Notes under the pieces: generated by a model
The model's database searches: none
What the model was told of the DNA's origin: nothing
What the model saw: only the letters and a program-made list of their open reading frames with translations
In this document: positions 1-6,565 of the stretch, piece by piece
Layout of the letters: each line of letters opens with the position of its first letter
Position numbering within the stretch: position 1 is the stretch's first letter
Position numbers and translations under genes: made by a program
Assembly (NCBI GenBank): GCA_002405485.1
Contig: DHLW01000184.1
Coordinates: 1-10,286, forward strand
Direction: 5' to 3'
DNA: 10,286 nucleotides
Source of the DNA: Phycisphaerales bacterium UBA4658
GTDB taxonomy: Bacteria; Planctomycetota; Phycisphaerae; Phycisphaerales; UBA1924

Positions 1-25
1 CCTCCCCCCCGCGTCCCGCGTGCGG

Positions 26-1111
26 CTACAGCAGCATCGGGCCCTCATCGTCCTCGGCGTTGTCGCCTGGGCGTGCCACGGTCCAGAGCCAGGGGCGGGC
101 GTTGCCGCCGGTGTCGCTGCGCCGGGCCACGATGCGGGCGAGCTTCTTGGCTCGCTTGATGCTGGCCATGCTGATCCCGGCTTCCAGCGCGAGCTTGATG
201 GCCCGTCCGGCCTCGATCGCCCCGTCGTTGTCCTTGAGCAGCGTTTTCAGGAAGTCCACCGCCTCGCGCGTGGTGGAGATCAGGTCCTCGGTGTCGGGCA
301 TCTTCCAGTCGTCGGCCTGGTCGGCGCTCAGGGCCAGGTTGGTCTCCAGCCACTGCACCTTCCCGTCGACGATCTCGAACGACGCGCCCTTGGCGCCGGT
401 CTTGAGGTTGGATTTCACGAGCGTCATCGCCCGCACCTTCTGGTCGCCGTGCAGGGCGCAGACGTACCACACCATCCTCGCCGCGGCGGTGAACGCCAGC
501 GAGCCCATCGTCCGGTAGACCACCTTGCTGTGCTGCTGGCTCATCCCCGACTTGTTCAGGTGCGTCACGCACAGCACCGCCGCACCGGTGAGCGCGGCGA
601 CCCTGGACAGATCCGCGAGCACGGCGCGGACCTCGGCGTTGCTGTTGGCGTCGGCGTTGCCCATGAACGCGCTGATCGGATCGATCACCACCAGCCGGGG
701 CCGGGCGCACTTCTTGAGCGTCCGCTTGATGGCGTCGATGTCGCGATCGAGCGTGACCATGTCCAGGCGCGAACGCTCCGGGCGATCCACGCCCTCCACC
801 AGGTGCACGCGCGACAGATCCGCGCCCGCCGCCTCCAGCCGCGGCCGGATCGTGTCCCCCCAGTCGTCCTCGGCGTTCATGAACAGCACGTCCCCCGGGG
901 CCTGCAGGGGCGTGGGCTGATCGGGCCAGTCGCCCCCGAACCCGCCCGCCAGCGTGCACCTGGCCGCGATGTCGCAGGTCACGAAGCTCTTGCCCAGCCC
1001 CGGATCTCCCGCCATGAGCGTCACCTTGCCCCGTGCGATCCGCCCCGGCCACAGCCAGCTCACCGGCTCGTGCTTGACGTCCGAACACCTCACCGTGCGC
1101 AGTTCCGACAT
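26..1111 (-). CDS. RepA/KaiC-like AAA ATPase (AAA_25 type), replication or mobile-element associated
   Basis: The 361-residue product is a RecA-fold P-loop ATPase resembling plasmid RepA helicases and the RepA-like ATPases of phages and integrated elements. Walker A is GDPGLGKS (residues 35-42). A typical RepA/KaiC stretch AEDDWGDTIRPRLEAAG follows (80-96). Walker B is LVVIDP (140-145), and VTHLNKS (182-188) is the sensor-like strand. The C-terminal part (about 280-345) looks like a small helical DNA-binding or winged-helix domain (GISMASIKRAKKLARI), a common companion of this ATPase type. The start at 1111 is chosen because GGGGGAG lies 7 bases upstream. The frame stays open to 1471, and an ATG at 1270 would add 53 residues with a CxxC-like stretch, but it has no ribosome binding site. 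The family is seen; DNA unwinding or replication initiation is inferred. No primase, integrase or relaxase is visible beside it, so the element it belongs to would lie beyond base 1. Confidence 0.85.
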   Translation of the reverse strand: MSELRTVRCSDVKHEPVSWLWPGRIARGKVTLMAGDPGLGKSFVTCDIAARCTLAGGFGGDWPDQPTPLQAPGDVLFMNAEDDWGDTIRPRLEAAGADLSRVHLVEGVDRPERSRLDMVTLDRDIDAIKRTLKKCARPRLVVIDPISAFMGNADANSNAEVRAVLADLSRVAALTGAAVLCVTHLNKSGMSQQHSKVVYRTMGSLAFTAAARMVWYVCALHGDQKVRAMTLVKSNLKTGAKGASFEIVDGKVQWLETNLALSADQADDWKMPDTEDLISTTREAVDFLKTLLKDNDGAIEAGRAIKLALEAGISMASIKRAKKLARIVARRSDTGGNARPWLWTVARPGDNAEDDEGPMLL

Positions 1112-1118
1112 GATGCAT

Positions 1119-1125
1119 CTCCCCC
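1119..1125 (-). promoter_or_regulatory. Ribosome binding site of the RepA-like ATPase
   Basis: On the minus strand GGGGGAG is followed by a 7-base spacer and the ATG at 1111. It decides the start over in-frame upstream codons, including the ATG at 1270, which has no comparable signal. Confidence 0.6.
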
Positions 1126-1322
1126 GGCCCAGTGGGCCGACGGCGACGGGCCGACCCCGGGCCACACGCCCGCGATCACCCGCCGCGATCTCTGACAATG
1201 GACACGCCTCGCCAGCCCTGCAGAGCATGCACGGTGCGTCGGCGTGTCCGGGGTTGTTGGGCCGGCCCATGTCACGGGTGCGGCCCGGCGGCCCGCGCTC
1301 GGGCCTTACCCATGGGCCGAGC

Positions 1323-1460
1323 GTCACGTTTGCGCGCGCACAGCCGGCACGCGCGGACGCCTCCGCGATCGCAAGTCGTTGTGGCACAACGACGCAAAAA
1401 ATCTTGCCGTTCTTCCCGCACGCCCCCGCGGCGTGCCACCGGTGCGCGCGCAAACCTGAC
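1323..1460. repeat. Long imperfect inverted repeat (30-base arms, 26 of 30 paired)
   Basis: Bases 1323-1352 pair with 1460-1431. By hand alignment 18 of the outer 19 positions pair (GTCACGTTTGCGCGCGCAC against its complement, with one C-C mismatch at 1327/1456). Three of the next four fail, and the inner seven (GGCACGC) all pair. A one-base bulge at 1430 would allow four more pairs. The arms are 78 bases apart and enclose the 1375-1393 dyad. A transcript from either strand could fold into a long stem. The role is unknown; origin, operator complex, structured leader RNA and element end are all possible. Confidence 0.7.
1375..1393. promoter_or_regulatory. Perfect 19-base dyad, operator-like
   Basis: GTCGTTGT and ACAACGAC are exact inverted repeats around the spacer GGC. 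The length and shape fit a site for a dimeric helix-turn-helix regulator. It lies about 265 bases upstream of the ATPase start, next to an A-run (T-run on the minus strand). It could be an autoregulatory or replication-protein site; no cognate regulator is visible in the window. Confidence 0.45.
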
Positions 1461-1509
1461 CGCGCGGGCACCCGCGGGACGCGACGGCTGGCAGAGTGAA
1501 GCGGAAAGG

Positions 1510-1553
1510 GGTTAGTGGCTCATCCCCGCATGTGCGGGCATGAGCCTCTAACC
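1510..1553. repeat. 44-base near-perfect palindrome, possible terminator downstream of apt
   Basis: Arms 1510-1530 and 1533-1553 pair at 19 of 21 positions (mismatches 1516/1547 and 1524/1539) around a 2-base centre, so the folded form would have a loop of about 4. The ends read GTTAG and CTAAC; the core is CCCCGCA-TG-TGCGGG. It begins 76 bases past the apt stop. On the minus strand it is followed by CCCTTTCC, not a true U-run, so it is at best an atypical terminator. The core resembles the stem of type I-E CRISPR repeats, but it occurs only once here. Confidence 0.7.
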
Positions 1554-1628
1554 GGCCGGCGTGTTCGCAGTCCGGTTCCTGGTCGTGCGGCTCTGGATTG
1601 TCCGGTTCTTCGCCGCGTCGACAGCCAC

Positions 1629-2183
1629 TCAGTACCGCAGCACCGAGTGCACCGGGCCGAACTGCTTCACCGACTCTCGGCCCTTGAGCGCGTCGAGCTC
1701 GATGAGCACGGCGACGCCGACGATCTCCGCACGCATCCCCTGCACGAGCTTGCAGCAGGCGTGCATCGTCCCCCCGGTGGCCAGCAGGTCATCGACCATG
1801 AGCACCCGCTGCCCCGGCTGGATCGCGTCGGTGTGGATCTCCAGCGTGTCGTGCCCGTACTCCAGCTCGTAGCTGATGCTCGCCTTGGCCCGCGGGAGCT
1901 TGCCGGGCTTGCGCACCGGCACGAATCCCGCGCTCAGGGCCTGGGCCATGGCCATCCCGAAGATGAACCCCCGGCTCTCGGCCCCGACCACCAGATCCAC
2001 CCCGCCCACCGCCTTGCCCCCGAGCGATCGCCCGCGGAAGGGATTCACCATGAGCTCCACCGCGAGCGCGAGCCCCGCCGGGTCGCGGATGAGCGGCGTG
2101 AAGTCCTTGAACACGATCCCCGGCTTCGGAAAGTCCGGCACGTCGCGGATGAGCGAACGCAGATGATCGATCGGCTGGGTCAT
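1629..2183 (-). CDS. apt: Adenine phosphoribosyltransferase
   Basis: Apt makes AMP from adenine and PRPP in cytoplasmic purine salvage. The 184-residue product matches the usual length of about 170-185. It has the N-terminal signature DFPKPGIVFKDFTPL (17-31), the GAESRGFIFG segment (68-76), the flexible loop RKPGKLP (91-97), a substrate-loop stretch YELEYGHD (105-112) and the PRPP-binding motif VLMVDDLLATGGTM (127-140). The start MTQPID at 2183 gives a family-like N-terminus. The Shine-Dalgarno is weak (AAGG, 4 bases upstream), and the longer open frame upstream is low-complexity shadow. It follows the permease gene by 41 bases and is probably the last gene of that transcript. A TACACT hexamer just upstream might be a weak -10, but its -35 is poor. 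Confidence 0.96.
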   Translation of the reverse strand: MTQPIDHLRSLIRDVPDFPKPGIVFKDFTPLIRDPAGLALAVELMVNPFRGRSLGGKAVGGVDLVVGAESRGFIFGMAMAQALSAGFVPVRKPGKLPRAKASISYELEYGHDTLEIHTDAIQPGQRVLMVDDLLATGGTMHACCKLVQGMRAEIVGVAVLIELDALKGRESVKQFGPVHSVLRY

Positions 2184-2224
2184 AGGGCCTTGAGTGTATG
2201 GGATGATCCGATGGGCTCGAAGTG

Positions 2225-3570
2225 TCAGAAATCCCGCCGGCAGAAGATCCAGCAGGCCAGGGCCAGCACCAGGGCCTCGAACGCGAGCGACGTGCCCAGC
2301 ACCCACCACAGCGGGCGCTCGTTCATCTCTTCCTGCGCCGCCGAAGAGCCCTCGCCGTTGCCCATCTGGTCGAGCATCTTCAGGAACCCGTCCCAGTCGC
2401 TCTTGTCGATGACCCACCGCTGGAAGAGCTCCTTGGTCGCGCCGGTCTTGGGCAACGCGATGAAGACCGCGTACAAGCGCGTGTGCCACCTGCGGGCGGT
2501 CTCGGCGGTCTCCTCCTGCTCAGGTCGCAGCCGCTCCAGCGCCTGGATCTGCGACTCGTACCCGCGAATCTGCGCCCGGAGCTGCTCGGGATCCTGCGTG
2601 GTGATGCCCTCGATGATCCGCCGACCGCTCTCCAGCAATCGATTCGTCTCCCGCTGCACCGCGCGTCGGCTGGGCTGGCGACGGGGCGTCGCGGCGGGCT
2701 CGACGCTCGTGCCGCTCTCGGCCGCCGCGACCTCGGGTGCCGACGTGTCTGCCGCGGAAGCAGCGGGCGCTGTCGGGGTGGTCGTGGTGGTCGGGGTGGC
2801 GGGGGTGGGGGAGGGGGCGGGGGGGGTTCGAGGCGCTGGAGCTGGGCCTTGAACTGCTCGAGTCCGGTGCGGAGCGAGGCGAGTTGGTCGCTGGTCCTTG
2901 TGACCTGTCGCTCGCTCTGCACGCGCTGGTCGAGCATGACGCCCTCGCCGGTCTGGACTGCCCAGATGCCCAGCCAGACGAGCACGACGGCGATGAGGGC
3001 CATGAGCGTCGAGCGCGTGACAAGCCCCACGAGCACGCTCACGCAGTGCAGGAACGAGAAGAACAGGATCATGATCGGGACCACCAGCAGCGGGCGCAGG
3101 TCCCACGTGCCGCTGCGGATCCCGATCGCCAGGACCGTGCCGACCGCGAACACCGCCGCCTGCAAGCCGACGAACACCAGCCCCGCGGCGTACTTGGTCA
3201 GAAACAGCCGCAGCCGCGCCAGCGGCTTGGAGAGCGTCAGCTCGATCGACCCGCTGGAGACGAGATCCGGAATCATGCTCGCGGTGGAGATGAGCGCCAG
3301 GATCGTCGCGCCCCACCCCAGCCAGAGGTTGATCCCGAACCACGAGTAGATGAACTTGTAGAACGCCGACGGCGAGACCGCTTTCTCGCTCAGAAGCTGG
3401 AACGGCCCGGCGTCGAGCTTGGCCCCGAAGATGGCCATGCCCGTGGGTGTCTGCCGCGGGATCGCCAGCGCCAGCACCACCGCCAGCGAGATCGCCATGG
3501 AGATCCAAAACAGCTTCTTGCTGTTGAGCTCGCGGTACGCGTCGACGAAGATGGCCAGAGTCTGCCGCAT
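2225..3570 (-). CDS. ABC-2 type transporter permease, interrupted by a one-base frameshift
   Basis: This is the membrane subunit of an ABC exporter; it overlaps nothing and starts 22 bases after the ATPase stop. The N-terminal frame (3570 to about 2827) encodes five hydrophobic segments at about 20-38, 77-99, 127-150, 160-183 and 188-206, with the typical permease stretch GSIELTLSKPLARLRLFLTK (107-126). A coiled-coil-prone part follows (about 215-247). At the C-run opposite 2819-2826 the frame must shift by -1. The downstream frame then encodes a Pro/Thr/Ala linker, a second helical segment and a final membrane helix (WWVLGTSLAFEALVLALACW) ending CRRDF. With one base restored the protein is about 448 residues. 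Unshifted, the first frame runs on to 2380 as an Arg/Pro/Ser-rich tail without the last helix, which looks non-coding. The soluble insert of about 210 residues before the last helix is unusual for the family. The exported substrate is unknown. Confidence 0.85.
2775..2826 (+). repeat. G-rich low-complexity tract with G-quadruplex potential
   Basis: The plus strand carries consecutive G-runs at 2793-2796, 2801-2805, 2807-2811, 2813-2817 and 2819-2826, separated by loops of 4, 1, 1 and 1 bases, with a further run at 2775-2778. This fits the classic quadruplex pattern. It lies on the template strand of the permease gene, where the mRNA is C-rich and encodes the Pro-rich linker. Confidence 0.8.
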
Positions 3571-3592
3571 GGGTGAACGCTCGTGAACGGGT

Positions 3593-4759
3593 TCAGGTGC
3601 CGGTCTGCCCGGGGCCCGAGGTCGGCTCGACGGCGAGGTCGGCCCCGGGCTTGAGCGTGCGGCCGGTGTTCGGATCCGTCACCGCCTTCATGAACAGATC
3701 CTCCAGCGACTCGCGGACCGGTCGCACCGCACGGATCACCAGCCCACGCGACCGCAGCAGGTCCAGGATCGGCTGCACCTGCTCCGGATCGTCCGTCCCC
3801 ACGCGGATCCCCGCCTGATCGATCGTCACCGGCACGCCGCTGTGCAGCTTCCCGGAGCGCCTGAGTGCGGCGGCCGACTCCGACGAGATCGGCGGCGTCA
3901 TCGAGCCCGCCGAGGGCGACGACTCCGGATACGCCGGCACCGCCGCAAGCGTCGCCAGCGACTCAAACGCCGGGGGCAGGAACACCGCCGGGTGCGCCGC
4001 CTGCGCCGAGAGCCCGGGCGGCGGGGCCACCTCGATCTCGTACCGCCGGCTCTCGCGCGTGAGATCGTCGATCGTGCCCTGGGCCGTGACCAGCCCCTGC
4101 ACCATGATCGCCACGCGATCGCAGACCATCTCCAGCTCGCTGAGCAGGTGCGAGTTCAGGAACACCGTGCGTCCCTGGTCGCGCAAGCGCGTGAGCACCT
4201 GACGGATCTCCTTGCGGCCGACCGGATCCACGCCGTCGGTCGGCTCGTCGAGCACGACAAGCTCCGGATCCATCATGAGCGCGTTGGCGATGCCCAGCCG
4301 CTGGCGCATGCCCTTGGAGAAGCCCTTGACCTTGTGGTCGGCCCACTTGGAGATGCCGACGAGATCCAGCAGCTCACCCGAGCGCTTCCTGCGGTCGGTT
4401 CTCGGAACGTCGCTGAGGGCGCCGAAGTAGTCCAGCACCTGCCCGGCGGTGAGATACTCCGGAAAGCGGTGGTGCTCGGGGAGATATCCGACGCGGCGGA
4501 GCGAGGCCTTGTGCCCCACGGGATGCCCGAGCATCGTGCCCTTGCACGAGCTTGGTCGGATGACCGTCATCAGGATCTTGACGAGCGTGGATTTGCCAGC
4601 GCCATTGGGCCCGAGCAGCCCGAAGATCTCGCCACGATGGACGCGCATCTCCACGCCGCGCAGGGCCCGAACCTCCGACCGCCCCAGGAGCCCCGACCGG
4701 TACGTCTTGGCGACGTCGCGCAGGTCCAGAGCGAAGTTGACGTCGATGGCCGTGCCCAT
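3593..4759 (-). CDS. ABC transporter ATP-binding protein (ABC-2 exporter type)
   Basis: This is the cytoplasmic nucleotide-binding subunit that powers the permease encoded next (22 bases downstream). The product has 388 residues. Walker A is GPNGAGKST (50-58), the Q-loop region reads GYLPEHHRFPEYLT with Glu where Gln is usual, the signature is FSKGMRQRLGIA (147-158), Walker B is VVLDEP (168-173), the D-loop follows, and the switch histidine is H204 in LNSHLLSE. The region after about 230 is a C-terminal extension of the DUF4162 kind with an Ala/Pro/Ser-rich inserted stretch (about 245-300), ending in the usual RESLEDLFMKAV. The start MGTAIDVNF at 4759 is conventional for length, but the bases before it show no clear ribosome binding site. 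It follows the carbonic anhydrase by 28 bases. Confidence 0.95.
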   Translation of the reverse strand: MGTAIDVNFALDLRDVAKTYRSGLLGRSEVRALRGVEMRVHRGEIFGLLGPNGAGKSTLVKILMTVIRPSSCKGTMLGHPVGHKASLRRVGYLPEHHRFPEYLTAGQVLDYFGALSDVPRTDRRKRSGELLDLVGISKWADHKVKGFSKGMRQRLGIANALMMDPELVVLDEPTDGVDPVGRKEIRQVLTRLRDQGRTVFLNSHLLSELEMVCDRVAIMVQGLVTAQGTIDDLTRESRRYEIEVAPPPGLSAQAAHPAVFLPPAFESLATLAAVPAYPESSPSAGSMTPPISSESAAALRRSGKLHSGVPVTIDQAGIRVGTDDPEQVQPILDLLRSRGLVIRAVRPVRESLEDLFMKAVTDPNTGRTLKPGADLAVEPTSGPGQTGT

Positions 4760-4787
4760 GCGGGCGGCATGGTAGGAACACCCGCGC

Positions 4788-5762
4788 TCAGTGGTCCGAC
4801 CCGGTGTGTGAGCCGCCCTCGGCGGTCGCGTCGCGCTCGGCCCGGGCGTTCATCGCGGCGACGAGCTCGGCCTGCCACGGGTGCTCGCCCATCCACTCCA
4901 CCTTGCCGGTGGCGATGTCGCAGACGGCCCCGATGACCTTCAGCTCGCCCGACTCCACGCCACGCCGGACTTCCGGGCTGAACTTGATGAGATCGAAGAT
5001 CGTCTGCCAGACGTTCTCCTTGATCGCCGCGGCGACCAGCGTGGCCCCCTCGGCCTCCGGGTTGGCCTTGCGGGCCCGGTCCACCGCCGGGGCGATGTTC
5101 GTGAGCAGGTCGGCGAGCTTGCCGTGGGCCTCCGCGCCCGAGGCCGCCGCCGCCACCGCGCCGCACTTGCTGTGCCCCATCACCACCAGCAGCGGGGCCT
5201 TGAGATGCCCCACGCCGTACTGCACCGTGCCGGTCTCGCTCGTGCCCGCGACGTTGCCCGCCACGCGCACGACAAACAGATCGCCCGTGCCCCGATCGAA
5301 GATCCGCTCCGCCGGCAAACGCGAGTCGGCGCACGTGAGCACGATCGCAAACGGATGGCTCCCCTGCTCGGCGAGCATCTGCCGACGCGACGGCTCGGTG
5401 TTCGGATCCGTGCTTTGACCGCTCACCCACCGCTGGTTGCCCTCCTGCAGCAGCTTGAGCGCACCGTCGGGCGTCAGACGAGCGTCCGGAGCCGGCGCAG
5501 ACGCCGACGCGGCGGGCGGCTTGGCCCCCGGCCGCGAGGCCCGTGGCGTCGGCGTGGTCGTCACAGCGTGCGCGGGCTCGTCCTTGGGTGGCGCCACGGC
5601 GGGCTTGGCCGGGGTCGCCTTGGAGGCCGAGCGTGCCGGCGGCGCGTGGTGGTCATCCCCCGCGTCGTCCATCCATCCCGACGTCGCACGCGCAGCGCCC
5701 GTGCCGAGCACGCCTCCGGCGACCAGGAGCAGCAGAACCAACCGCGTCTTGGAACCGACCAT
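4788..5762 (-). CDS. Exported beta-class carbonic anhydrase
   Basis: The enzyme interconverts CO2 and bicarbonate with a catalytic zinc. From the chosen start the product has 324 residues. A Sec signal peptide (VGSKTRLVLLLLVAGGVLG, with a likely cut after ARA near residue 26) is followed by an Ala/Pro/Lys-rich linker to about residue 90, then the beta-CA domain (about 95-310). Zinc ligands and partners are C144, D146 and R148 in TCADSRLPAE, and H197 and C200 in GHSKCGA. The family-typical VRVAGNV and a late AVCDIATGKVEW strand are present. The start at 5762 is preferred over in-frame ATGs at 5777 and 5798: GGGAGG sits 7 bases before it, and it gives a clean signal peptide. Export to the periplasm is inferred from the leader; the long linker may tether the domain or cross an envelope layer. 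It precedes the ABC operon by 28 bases and may share its transcript. Confidence 0.94.
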   Translation of the reverse strand: MVGSKTRLVLLLLVAGGVLGTGAARATSGWMDDAGDDHHAPPARSASKATPAKPAVAPPKDEPAHAVTTTPTPRASRPGAKPPAASASAPAPDARLTPDGALKLLQEGNQRWVSGQSTDPNTEPSRRQMLAEQGSHPFAIVLTCADSRLPAERIFDRGTGDLFVVRVAGNVAGTSETGTVQYGVGHLKAPLLVVMGHSKCGAVAAAASGAEAHGKLADLLTNIAPAVDRARKANPEAEGATLVAAAIKENVWQTIFDLIKFSPEVRRGVESGELKVIGAVCDIATGKVEWMGEHPWQAELVAAMNARAERDATAEGGSHTGSDH

Positions 5763-5769
5763 GTCGATG

Positions 5770-5775
5770 CCTCCC
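5770..5775 (-). promoter_or_regulatory. Ribosome binding site of the carbonic anhydrase
   Basis: GGGAGG on the minus strand, 7 bases before the ATG at 5762, decides that start. The upstream in-frame ATG at 5777 overlaps this site, which argues against it. Confidence 0.7.
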
Positions 5776-5894
5776 ATGAGCGTGCGTACCCAGCGCACAC
5801 CCCGGGGATATCGAGCGAGTTGGCCGGATGATTGACCGCCGAAGCGCGGGGATGGCCAGATGCCCCCGAGAAGGTGCGATAACCCGGGCGACGC

Positions 5895-6554
5895 TCAGCG
5901 TTGTCCCTCTCGCCTGGCGACGATGTGGAAGATGTGCCAGCGCTTGGGCTCGCCGAAGGCGTTCTTGCCGTCGCGTTCGATCTCCTCCAGACGCTCGGGG
6001 GCGAGCCGGGCCTCGTGCAGCAGCCGCTCGACGGTCGTGCGATCGTGGAACGTCCGGGCGATGCCGTCGGGGTTCACCGACGCCCACTGGTCGCGGATCC
6101 CGAAGAGCTGCCCGGAGAACCGCCCGCCGGGCGTGATCGCGGCGGTCACCAGCCGCCACAGATCGGCAAACTCCGACGGGTCGCAGTGCGGCAGCGAGAA
6201 ACTGGCGTTCACCAGGTCCACCGGCGGAAGCCGGGCGTCCTCGAACCGCTGCACGCGGGCCTCCAGGCGATCCATGGCCTCCACAGGAACCTTGTCCATG
6301 AGCCGCCGGATCGCCTCGGATGAAGAATCGATCGCCACCACGCGCCACCCGCGACGCAGCAGCTCCAGCGTGTCGCGCCCCTCCCCGCACCCGAGATCCA
6401 CGGCGATCGGCCTCCAGCCCGCCGGGGAGATGCTCTGGCTCGCCCGCCGCTCGGCGTCGAACGCGTCCAGAGCGGCAAGCAGCGTCTCACGCGGGGGCTG
6501 GCCCTCCACCGCGTCAAAGTACCGGGTCCATTCGTACGACTCCTGACCGCTCAC
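5895..6554 (-). CDS. Class I SAM-dependent methyltransferase (TehB-like)
   Basis: The 219-residue Rossmann-fold methyltransferase transfers a methyl group from S-adenosylmethionine to an unknown substrate. Motif I is VDLGCGEGRD (52-61), the acidic end of strand 2 is VVAIDSSSEA (72-81), and the later motif is LVNASFSLPHC (114-124), followed by ITPGGRFSGQLFG (140-152). The C-terminal WHIFHIVARR is a pattern I associate with TehB-like methyltransferases, so tellurite or another chalcogen substrate is possible but unproven. The start is a GTG at 6554 with GGAG 7 bases upstream. The frame is open much further (to 7127), but that part runs antisense across ubiD and carries no motif. It is divergent from ubiD, with 64 bases between starts, and precedes the carbonic anhydrase by 132 bases. 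Confidence 0.88.
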   Translation of the reverse strand: MSGQESYEWTRYFDAVEGQPPRETLLAALDAFDAERRASQSISPAGWRPIAVDLGCGEGRDTLELLRRGWRVVAIDSSSEAIRRLMDKVPVEAMDRLEARVQRFEDARLPPVDLVNASFSLPHCDPSEFADLWRLVTAAITPGGRFSGQLFGIRDQWASVNPDGIARTFHDRTTVERLLHEARLAPERLEEIERDGKNAFGEPKRWHIFHIVARREGQR

Positions 6555-6561
6555 GACTCGG

Positions 6562-6565
6562 CTCC
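6562..6565 (-). promoter_or_regulatory. Ribosome binding site supporting the GTG start of the methyltransferase
   Basis: GGAG, a 7-base spacer, then GTG at 6554. No ATG near the N-terminus would give a complete methyltransferase domain, so this site decides the start. Confidence 0.5.

Larger units (their letters stand above)
1112..1628. other. Non-coding, palindrome-rich region between apt and the RepA-like ATPase
   Basis: These 517 bases hold no gene I can support. Open frames cross them on both strands, but they are rich in Arg, Ala, Gly and Pro, lack motifs and look like GC-driven shadows. The region holds three nested or adjacent symmetrical structures: a 26/30 inverted repeat (1323-1352 with 1431-1460), a perfect 19-base dyad inside it (1375-1393), and a 44-base near-perfect palindrome (1510-1553). 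An A-run at 1395-1400 is one of the few AT-rich spots. The promoter of the ATPase is probably here, but no convincing -35/-10 pair is visible. Confidence 0.6.

Noticed and set aside
20..1195. 391-codon plus-strand open frame opposite the RepA-like ATPase
   Set aside because: Antisense to a gene with Walker motifs and a good ribosome binding site; no recognisable domain.
1112..1471. N-terminal extension of the ATPase, including a CxxC-like stretch (CMLCRAGEAC)
   Set aside because: The frame is open, but the upstream ATG at 1270 has no ribosome binding site, while 1111 has GGGGGAG at ideal spacing. The segment also contains the palindromic block. It is kept only as a remote alternative.
1510..1553. 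Integron attC site
   Set aside because: attC ends read CTAAC ... GTTAG in either orientation; this palindrome reads GTTAG ... CTAAC, and no integrase or cassette array is present.
1510..1553. CRISPR array
   Set aside because: The core resembles a type I-E repeat stem, but there is one copy only, with no spacers, no second repeat and no cas gene in the window.
2380..2818. Continuation of the permease in its first frame (Pro then Arg/Ser-rich tail)
   Set aside because: The tail is low-complexity and lacks the final membrane helix, while the -1 frame carries a sensible linker, helical domain and transmembrane end.
1515..2852. 445-codon plus-strand open frame over apt and the permease 3' part
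   Set aside because: It crosses two real minus-strand genes and the apt stop, with low-complexity Arg/His/Ser composition. It is a shadow.
5763..5894. Promoter or terminator between the methyltransferase and carbonic anhydrase genes
   Set aside because: I saw only weak partial matches (a GATATC-like -10, a CCCCGGGG palindrome, a GTGCG/CGCAC pair) and no convincing pair of elements or hairpin with U-run.
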